12,226 bases of DNA from UBA1367 sp040268355 (lineage in GTDB: Bacteria; Actinomycetota; Coriobacteriia; Coriobacteriales; Atopobiaceae). This document shows, piece after piece, positions 7,096 through 12,226 of the stretch (position 1 is its first letter; each line of letters opens with the position of its first letter). The notes beneath the pieces were generated by a model. The model was not told the origin of the DNA, ran no database searches, and worked only from the letters and a program-made list of their open reading frames with translations. The position numbers and the translations under genes are program-made. The DNA is taken from the NCBI GenBank assembly GCA_040268355.1, contig JAWRIT010000169.1, forward strand, positions 1-12,226, read 5' to 3'.

Positions 7096-9735
7096 CTACT
7101 CGGTACGGGCGACCTCGTCGATGCGGTACGACTCCATGATGTCGCCGGGGTGGATGTCCTGGAAGTTCTCCAGACCGATGCCGCCCTCCTGGCCGGCGCG
7201 CAGGCTCTTGACGTCCTCGCGGTAATGGCGCAGCGAGGCGATCTTCCCGTTGTAGACCACGATCCCGTCGCGCACGAGGCGGACCTGGTCGGTCGCGGAG
7301 ATCTCGCCCTCCTCGATGCGCACGCCTGCCGCGATGCCGACCTTGGGAACCTTGAAGGTGTCGAGCACCAGGGCATTGCCCGTGGAGACCTCGACCTCGG
7401 TGGGCTTGAGCATGCCGATGCGCGCGGCGTCGAGGTCCTCGAGCGCCTTGTAGATGACCTCGTAGGAGCGGATCTCCACGCCGGTGCGCTCGGCGGCGGT
7501 GCGCGCCTTGGCGTCAGGCCGCACGCCGAAGCCGATGATGATCGCGTTGGAGGCGTCGGCGAGCACCACGTCGGTCTCGGAGATGGCGCCGACAGCGGAG
7601 TGGATCGTGTTGATGCGGACCTCGCTCTGATCCATCTTGTCGAGGGAGTCCTGCAACGCCTCGATCGAGCCCTGCACGTCCGCCTTGATGATGAGGTTGA
7701 GCTCCTTGACCTCCGCCTCCTCCATCGAGGAGAAGAAGTTCTCGAGCGTGACGTGCTTGACCTTGTTCTGCTCCTCGATGCGCGCCTTCAGGGCTCGCTC
7801 GTCGGCAAGGTTGCGGGCGTCGCGGTCGTCGGGGAACACGCGGAACTCGTCTCCGGCCATGGGCACGCTCTGCAGGCCCAGGATCTCGACCGGGTAGCTC
7901 GGGGTGCACTCCTGCACGGAGTTGCCCTTGGAGTCGATCATGGCGCGGACCTTGCCAAAGGCCATGCCGGCCACCAGCGCGTCGCCCACGCGCAGGGTGC
8001 CACGGGTGACGAGCACGGTAGCGACCGAACCGCGCCCGCGGTCGAGCCGCGCCTCAAGCACGTTGCCCGAGGCGAAGGTGTCCGGGTTGGCCTTGAGCTC
8101 GAGCACGTCGGCCTCGAGCAGCACGGCCTCGAGCAGGTCGTCGATGCCAAGCTGCTGCCGCGCCGAGATGTCGACGAACATGTTCTCGCCGCCCCACTCC
8201 TCGGGGATGATGCCGTACTCGGTGAGCTCCTGGCGCACGCGGGTGGGGTCGGCGCCGGCCTTGTCGATCTTGTTGACGGCCACGATGATGGGCACGCCCG
8301 CCGCCTTCGCGTGGTTGATGGACTCGATGGTCTGCGGCATGACGCCGTCGTCGGCGGCGACGATCAGGATGACGATGTCGGTCACCTTCGCACCACGGGC
8401 GCGCATGGCGGTGAAGGTCTCATGGCCGGGCGTGTCGATGAACGTGATCACCCGGTCGTTGATGGTGACCTGCGAAGCACCGATGGCCTGGGTGATGCCG
8501 CCGGCCTCGCCCGCGGCGACGCCGGTGTGACGGATGGCGTCGAGCAGCGAGGTCTTGCCGTGGTCGACGTGTCCCATGACCGTGACCACCGGCGGACGGC
8601 TCTTGAGCGCGTCGGGGTCGTCGTAGAAGGTGAAGGAGTTCTCCTCCTCCTTGCTCATGACCTTGACGTCGCGTCCGAGATCGTCGGCCACCAGCTCGAT
8701 GAGCTCGTCGGTCATCGACTCGGTGAGGGTGAGCGGCGTGCCCAGCAAGAAGAGCCGCTTGATGATGTCGTTCGCGGCGACGCCGAGCAGGTCGGCCAGC
8801 TCGCCCACGGTCGAGCCCTGCGGGACCCTGACGGTGTCGAGCTGCGAGATGTCCTGGTCGTTTGCCAGGGCCTGCTCGATGCGCTGCTGCTCGGCGGCCT
8901 CCTCGGCTTGGCGCTGGCGGCGCTCCTTGCGCTTGCGGCGGCGTCCCGTGGACTCGACGCTCGCCTCACGGACCGCCTCGCGGGCCTCGGCGAGCACGTG
9001 CTCGCGGTTGTACTCCTCCGCCTCGCGCGCCATGCGGCTGTAGCGGTCCTCGCCCTGCTCCGCCTTGCGGCCCTTACGGCCGCGACGGCGCCCGGTGTCG
9101 GCACGCTCGGGCTCGAAGGGGGCGCCTTGGCGAGCGGCAGGACCCCCCGCACGTCCGCGCTCGGACGCTCCCTCGTGCTGCTGGGCACCACGGCGCTCGC
9201 GCTTGGCGGCACGGGCCTCCTCGCGGGCCTGGGCCTCCTCTTCCTTGCGCTGCTTGAGCACCTCCTCCTGCTGGGCGATCTGGTCGAGCAGGCTCGTGAA
9301 GTTGGTCACCGTCTTGGGGGCGTTGTCGCGCACGCGGTTGCGCTCCGCCTCCTCGCGCTGCCGCTCCTCCTCGGCGGCACGCTCGGCCTCTGCGGCACGG
9401 CGGGCCTCCTCCTCGGCGGCGCGACGGGCCTCCTCCTGGGCCCGCTCGGCCTCGCGACGGCGCTCCGCCTCGAGACGCTCCTGCTCGGCCTTCTCGGCGG
9501 CGATGCGCGCCTCCTCGGCCTTCGCCTCGGCCTCGGCACGCTTGGCCGCCTCAATCTCGTCGGCGCGGGCCTTCAGGATGGGCTCGAGCTTCTTGCGCAC
9601 GATCGAGAGGTATGCCGCATCGAGCGTCGACGACGCCGATTTGGCGGGGATCTTCATGTCCTGGAGATGGCCAAGCATCTCCTTGCTGGTCATGCCGTAT
9701 TCGGCGGCGAGCTCATGCACGCGAGTTTTAGCCAT
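7096..9735 (-). CDS. infB: Translation initiation factor IF-2
   Basis: GTPase (879 aa) that brings initiator fMet-tRNA to the 30S subunit and promotes subunit joining. A first IF2_N domain (1-50) is followed by a long charged linker: about 56-136 is an Ala/Glu/Arg-rich heptad-like stretch, probably helical, and 215-290 is basic. A second IF2_N domain lies at about 300-358. The G domain shows G1 GHVDHGKT (388-395), G2 GGIT (412-415), G3 DTPGH (434-438), G4 NKID (488-491) and G5 SA (524-525). Domains II-IV and the fMet-tRNA-binding C-terminus follow. The start MAKTRVHEL is the family's usual N-terminus, with AAAGG eight bases upstream; an in-frame ATG ten codons earlier has no support. It directly follows nusA with 51 nt between, with no ylxR or ylxQ. 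Stop TAG. Confidence 0.98.
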   Translation of the reverse strand: MAKTRVHELAAEYGMTSKEMLGHLQDMKIPAKSASSTLDAAYLSIVRKKLEPILKARADEIEAAKRAEAEAKAEEARIAAEKAEQERLEAERRREAERAQEEARRAAEEEARRAAEAERAAEEERQREEAERNRVRDNAPKTVTNFTSLLDQIAQQEEVLKQRKEEEAQAREEARAAKRERRGAQQHEGASERGRAGGPAARQGAPFEPERADTGRRRGRKGRKAEQGEDRYSRMAREAEEYNREHVLAEAREAVREASVESTGRRRKRKERRQRQAEEAAEQQRIEQALANDQDISQLDTVRVPQGSTVGELADLLGVAANDIIKRLFLLGTPLTLTESMTDELIELVADDLGRDVKVMSKEEENSFTFYDDPDALKSRPPVVTVMGHVDHGKTSLLDAIRHTGVAAGEAGGITQAIGASQVTINDRVITFIDTPGHETFTAMRARGAKVTDIVILIVAADDGVMPQTIESINHAKAAGVPIIVAVNKIDKAGADPTRVRQELTEYGIIPEEWGGENMFVDISARQQLGIDDLLEAVLLEADVLELKANPDTFASGNVLEARLDRGRGSVATVLVTRGTLRVGDALVAGMAFGKVRAMIDSKGNSVQECTPSYPVEILGLQSVPMAGDEFRVFPDDRDARNLADERALKARIEEQNKVKHVTLENFFSSMEEAEVKELNLIIKADVQGSIEALQDSLDKMDQSEVRINTIHSAVGAISETDVVLADASNAIIIGFGVRPDAKARTAAERTGVEIRSYEVIYKALEDLDAARIGMLKPTEVEVSTGNALVLDTFKVPKVGIAAGVRIEEGEISATDQVRLVRDGIVVYNGKIASLRHYREDVKSLRAGQEGGIGLENFQDIHPGDIMESYRIDEVARTE

Positions 9736-9786
9736 GTGACCGACCTTTCCGTTCGCGGGGAACAAGTGGTGCTCGTGGGGGGTGCG

Positions 9787-11037
9787 CTAGATGAGGGAAT
9801 CGGGATCGTCGGACACGTCGAGCTCGCCGTACTCGCTCAGCTTCTCGTGGATGCCGCAGAAGCGCGAGCCCGGGCGAGCCATGTTGCGGCACTGGATGCC
9901 GGTCGGGCCCACGTACTCGCAGCGGTGACCGCCCTCCTCGGCGGCACTCTGCTCGACCTCCTGAGGGATGGAGCGCATGATGTCGGCGGCCAGCGACTCG
10001 TTCTTGATGTCGATGTGCATGCCGGTGAGCCGCGCGGCGAGCCGTGCGTTCTGGCCCTCCTTGCCGATGGCGAGCGAGAGCTGGTCGTCGGGCACGATGA
10101 CCGTCGCGTGGTTGTCCTCGGGGTCCACCAGCACGCGCGTCACCTTGGCCGGCGAGAGCGCGCCCGCCACGCAGCGGGCCGGGTCGTCGGACCACAGCAC
10201 GACGTCCACGCGCTCGCCCCGCAGCTCGGAGACCACGGTGCGCACGCGGCTGCCCTTGGGGCCGACGCAGGCGCCCACCGGGTCGAGCCGGTCGTCGTAG
10301 GACGAGACGGCGACCTTGGAGCGCACGCCCGGCTCGCGCGCCACCGAACGCACCTCCACGATCCCGTCGTAGACCTCGGGAACCTCGAGCTCGAACAGAC
10401 GCTTGAGCAGGTCGGGATGGGTACGCGAGATGATGATGGACGGACGGCGGCGACCGTCGCGCACGGGGGCCTGCGGGTCGTTGGGGTTGCGCACGTCGAC
10501 GATGATCGCCTTGATGCGCTGGTTGTGCGAGTAGCGCTCGCCGGCGGGGCGCTCGTTGCGCTCCTCGGGGTGGCGACGCTGGTCATAGTAGGGAAGCTCC
10601 GCCTCGACGCCCTCGCGGATCTTGACGATGGTGAACTCGGGGGCGCTCTGCAGCACCGTGCCGGTGATGATGTCACCGATGCGATGCGAGAACTCCTCGT
10701 AGATCTGCTCGCGCGCGGCGTTGTTCACGATGGCCTTGATCTCGGCCTTGGCGTGCTGCGCGGCGATGCGGCTCGTGTCTTTGGGCGTCACGTCCTGCTC
10801 GTCGAACTCGGTGTACTCGCCGGTCTCCTCGTCGAAGGACTCCTCCTTGGGGATGAGCTTGTACACGTAGACGTTGCCGGTCGTGCGGTCGATGGTGACG
10901 CGCGCGCCGTAGTCGAGGTGCAGCACCTCGGCATAGCTCTTGGCCAGCGACTGCTCGAGCCGTGCGAGCAGGTAGAGCTGGTCGATGTGCTTTTCCTCGC
11001 AGAGCGCCATCAGGGCGTCCATCATCTCAGAGGCCAT
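9787..11037 (-). CDS. nusA: Transcription termination/antitermination factor NusA with Cys/His tail
   Basis: RNA polymerase-binding factor (416 aa) that modulates pausing, intrinsic termination and antitermination. The N-terminal polymerase-binding domain covers about 1-115. The S1 domain (about 120-205) contains two basic loops, about 153-168 and 184-198, that are longer than in Bacillus-type NusA. KH1 lies at 224-285 (VGACVGPKGSRV) and KH2 at 296-345 (LSLAIGKEGQNARLAARLTG). There are no acidic repeats of the E. coli type. Instead residues 357-416 form a tail with C373-x9-C383-x10-C394-x2-H397, resembling a small zinc-binding knuckle, followed by an acidic end. ylxR and ylxQ, often found next, are missing. 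The ATG is 27 nt from rimP with AGGAAG five bases upstream. The family call is certain; the metal-binding reading of the tail is inference. Confidence 0.97.
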   Translation of the reverse strand: MASEMMDALMALCEEKHIDQLYLLARLEQSLAKSYAEVLHLDYGARVTIDRTTGNVYVYKLIPKEESFDEETGEYTEFDEQDVTPKDTSRIAAQHAKAEIKAIVNNAAREQIYEEFSHRIGDIITGTVLQSAPEFTIVKIREGVEAELPYYDQRRHPEERNERPAGERYSHNQRIKAIIVDVRNPNDPQAPVRDGRRRPSIIISRTHPDLLKRLFELEVPEVYDGIVEVRSVAREPGVRSKVAVSSYDDRLDPVGACVGPKGSRVRTVVSELRGERVDVVLWSDDPARCVAGALSPAKVTRVLVDPEDNHATVIVPDDQLSLAIGKEGQNARLAARLTGMHIDIKNESLAADIMRSIPQEVEQSAAEEGGHRCEYVGPTGIQCRNMARPGSRFCGIHEKLSEYGELDVSDDPDSLI

Positions 11038-11064
11038 GGTCTCTTCCTTTCCTATGCGAGACGC

Positions 11065-11541
11065 CTAGGCGTCGAAGCTGGGCTTGATCTTGCAGGACTT
11101 GATCTGGTCGAAGGGGATCTCGAAGGTCTCGCCGTCGCAGGAGAGGCGCGCGACGCCAGCGCTTATGCCCAGAAGCTCGCCGGTGAACTTGCGGCGGCCT
11201 TCGGTCGCCGTGGTCGTCAGCTGCACGTTCTGGCCGGCAAAGCGCTCGAAGTCGCGCTCGCGGCGCAGGGGCCGGGCCAGACCCGGCGAGGAGATCTCGA
11301 GCATGAACGAGTCAGGAATGGGATCGAGCTCGTCGATCACCTCGTTGACCCACTCGCTCTGCGCGCTGACCTCGTCAAGCGTGATGGTGGGCAGCTCCTC
11401 GTCGGCGTGGTCGATCCGGACGCGCACGATGGGGGCGCGCTTGGCTCCGACCACCTCGACGTCGACGATGTCGATGCCGTGAGTCGCGGCGACCGCCTCA
11501 AGCGCGTCTATGATCTGCTGCTCGAGCGATGTCTGGGCCAT
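11065..11541 (-). CDS. rimP: Ribosome maturation factor RimP
   Basis: Cytosolic 30S assembly factor (158 aa) that helps ribosomal proteins such as S12 join the 16S rRNA. The N-terminal domain contains GIDIVDVEVVG (22-32) and the signature LEISSPGLARPL (81-92). The C-terminal SH3-like domain includes GELLGISAGVARLSCDGE (121-138) and EIPFDQIKSCKIKP (141-154). The ATG is preceded by the strong site GGGGAGG at a 5-nt spacing. An open frame runs 21 codons further upstream through the leader terminator hairpin, which argues against that longer start. It is the first gene of the operon, with its promoter at 11635-11663 and a terminator hairpin in the leader. Stop TAG. Confidence 0.96.
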   Translation of the reverse strand: MAQTSLEQQIIDALEAVAATHGIDIVDVEVVGAKRAPIVRVRIDHADEELPTITLDEVSAQSEWVNEVIDELDPIPDSFMLEISSPGLARPLRRERDFERFAGQNVQLTTTATEGRRKFTGELLGISAGVARLSCDGETFEIPFDQIKSCKIKPSFDA

Positions 11542-11572
11542 AGAGACCTCCCCTCCGTTCCTCTGCACATAC

Positions 11573-11607
11573 AAAAAAGAAGCGAGGCACACGTTCTGCC
11601 TCACTTC
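11573..11607 (-). terminator. Intrinsic terminator in the rimP leader (putative attenuator)
   Basis: On the minus strand GAAGTGAGGCA and TGCCTCGCTTC (11597-11607 and 11579-11589) pair over 11 bp with a single G-U wobble. The loop is 7 nt and is followed at once by six T (11578-11573). The A-rich side lies before the hairpin on the plus strand, so the signal works only toward rimP. It lies about 20 nt downstream of the predicted transcription start and 31 nt before the rimP ATG. No second promoter fits between it and rimP. It therefore probably regulates the operon by premature termination, yielding an RNA of about 55 nt. Confidence 0.8.
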
Positions 11608-11625
11608 CTCTCAACTACAAATACG

Positions 11626-11639
11626 ACAGTAGATACTGT
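11626..11639. promoter_or_regulatory. Perfect dyad over the rimP promoter -10 box (putative operator)
   Basis: ACAGTA and TACTGT are exact reverse complements separated by two bases. The dyad covers most of the -10 box (11635-11640) and the likely start point near 11628. That position suits a repressor site. The symmetry does not extend beyond 14 bp and no matching regulator is encoded in the window, so it may be chance. Confidence 0.35.
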
Positions 11640-11663
11640 ACTCTCACGGTCGCGGGACGTCAA
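11635..11663 (-). promoter_or_regulatory. Sigma70-type promoter of the rimP-nusA-...-rpoD operon
   Basis: On the minus strand TTGACG (11658-11663, five of six) and TACAGT (11635-11640, four of six) stand exactly 17 bp apart. Transcription should start near 11628, giving a leader of about 87 nt that contains the terminator hairpin at 11573-11607. This is the best housekeeping promoter upstream of the operon in the window. Other internal promoters may exist but none stands out. Confidence 0.7.
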
Positions 11664-11746
11664 GCTGCCATAGCTTCTCCACCAGCTGCGGCAGGGCTTT
11701 TCCGCGAACGGTCGGCATAAAGAGTCGCGCGAACTTCTGCCCCGCG

Positions 11747-11782
11747 GCACCCGGGCGCTGCGGCGGATGCGCCCCCGGGTGC
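11747..11782. repeat. GC-rich inverted repeat
   Basis: GCACCCGGG (11747-11755) and CCCGGGTGC (11774-11782) are exact reverse complements. Pairing can continue as GCGC with a two-base bulge. No U-run follows directly on either strand. It could end a transcript from outside the operon or fold in a leader RNA. Function unknown. Confidence 0.45.
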
Positions 11783-11905
11783 GCAGGCACCGTTTGCCCC
11801 TGTTTTCGATTACGCACATATACGATCACGTTAAACTGAAGATGTCACGTCCCACGGGCTCCAGAGCGTGAGGGGGCCGTGAGGCGTCCGTGTTTACCCG
11901 TCTGT

Positions 11906-11939
11906 GAGCAGCGACTCACCGCGATCGGCGTGGCTGCTC
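11906..11939 (+). repeat. Hairpin in the leader of the small membrane protein gene
   Basis: GAGCAGC (11906-11912) pairs with GCTGCTC (11933-11939), and shorter CAC/GTG and CCG/CGG pairs can form inside. It ends 28 nt before the ATG at 11968 and just before the ribosome site. It may affect translation or mRNA stability. The evidence is symmetry alone. Confidence 0.3.
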
Positions 11940-11967
11940 CAAACGCCATTTACGAGGGGGTGGGCAC

Positions 11968-12159
11968 ATGAAGCCGCTACACGTCAACAACGAGGCAGGC
12001 ATCAAGGATCCCGAGCGCATGGCGGTCGGCCCCGAGCGGGCAGAGAACCTGCGCGAATCCGCGCGCCAGAAGGGCGAGGCCGATGCGAACGTCGGACTCA
12101 TCGTGGGCATCGGTCTGCTCGTCTACGCCGTATGGGTGCTCGTGAACAGGTTCTTCTAG
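11968..12159 (+). CDS. Small hypothetical protein with one C-terminal membrane helix
   Basis: I do not recognise this 63-aa protein. Residues 1-40 are hydrophilic and charged, with many Glu, Arg and Lys. Residues about 42-60 (VGLIVGIGLLVYAVWVLV) form one hydrophobic helix, followed by NRFF at the very end. There is no signal peptide; the layout is that of a tail-anchored inner-membrane protein with the N-terminal part in the cytoplasm. Support for coding: a strong GAGGGGG site a few bases before the ATG, a full-length frame, and third codon positions rich in G and C like the neighbours. It diverges from the rimP operon and is the only plus-strand gene here. No terminator is evident after the TAG; the last 20 bases of the window are purine-rich and could be the ribosome site of a following gene. 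Confidence 0.7.
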   Translation: MKPLHVNNEAGIKDPERMAVGPERAENLRESARQKGEADANVGLIVGIGLLVYAVWVLVNRFF

Positions 12160-12226
12160 CTAGATCACGCATGCGAACCGACGCGCCACCCGCCACCGAC
12201 ACGGGGGACAGGGGAAGAGGCACGTA

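Larger units (their letters stand above)
11542..11967. other. Divergent intergenic region between rimP and the small membrane protein gene
   Basis: These 426 bp hold the rimP promoter, dyad and leader terminator (11573-11663). Farther right I see two hairpins, at 11747-11782 and 11906-11939, and a weak candidate promoter toward the plus strand: TTGCCC (11794-11799), 17 bp, CATATA (11817-11822, only three of six bases). That would leave a leader of about 140 nt before the small gene. A 61-codon minus-strand frame (11644-11829) exists but lacks a ribosome site and ends inside the rimP promoter. I found no RNA gene that I recognise here. Confidence 0.6.

Noticed and set aside
9736..9786. Possible ylxR or ylxQ between nusA and infB
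   Set aside because: Only 51 nt are available and no frame fits.
6514..11673. An open frame of 1719 codons on the plus strand
   Set aside because: It is exactly antisense, codon on codon, to nrnA, rbfA, infB, nusA and rimP. Those genes share one phase because the gaps between them (9, 9, 51 and 27 nt) are multiples of three, and they avoid TTA, CTA and TCA codons at this GC content. The translation is a low-complexity Leu/Ala/Val/Gly/Asp/His series with no domain.
11644..11829. A 61-codon minus-strand frame upstream of rimP (GTG start)
   Set aside because: It has no ribosome site, mixed third-position base use, and its end overlaps the -35 box of the rimP promoter. Its last 30 residues look mildly protein-like, so conservation in relatives would be the deciding test. 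A second frame in the same place (11601-11819) runs through the promoter and terminator and is weaker.

Overview
The window is high-GC DNA in which almost all coding sequence is on the minus strand. Gene order and protein sequences suggest an actinobacterium of the class Coriobacteriia, probably an Olsenella/Atopobium-like member. This is an inference from protein character, the CCA-encoding tRNA and gene order; no search was run.

One long block dominates, read from right to left: rimP, nusA, infB, rbfA, nrnA (DHH nano-RNase), truB, ribF, dnaG, rpoD, followed by tRNA-Asn(GTT). Gaps are at most 51 nt, and nrnA-truB, truB-ribF and ribF-dnaG overlap by 4 nt. The block looks like a single superoperon that joins the classical transcription/translation cluster (rimP-nusA-infB-rbfA-truB-ribF) directly to the primase and primary-sigma genes (dnaG-rpoD). 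The usual companions ylxR, ylxQ, rpsO and rpsU are absent. The products mature the 30S subunit (RimP, RbfA), control elongation and termination (NusA), start translation (IF2), degrade nano-RNA (NrnA), modify tRNA (TruB), make FMN and FAD (RibF), prime DNA replication (DnaG) and direct RNA polymerase to housekeeping promoters (RpoD).

Right part (11542-12226): a sigma70-type promoter (TTGACG, 17 bp, TACAGT) points into rimP. Its -10 box lies in a perfect 6-2-6 dyad. An 11-bp hairpin with a six-T run then sits in the leader before rimP, which looks like a transcription attenuator for the nusA operon. On the plus strand a 63-residue protein with one C-terminal membrane helix diverges from the operon.

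Left part (1-428): a tRNA-Asn with its own promoter and intrinsic terminator, then a gene-free stretch holding a perfect 12-bp inverted repeat between two near-identical direct repeats 89 nt apart, of unknown function.

The points most worth a second look are a cysteine/histidine zinc-knuckle-like tail on NusA, the leader attenuator and dyad ahead of rimP, the repeat structure at the left edge, and the small membrane protein. No phage, transposon, CRISPR or defence locus is visible.
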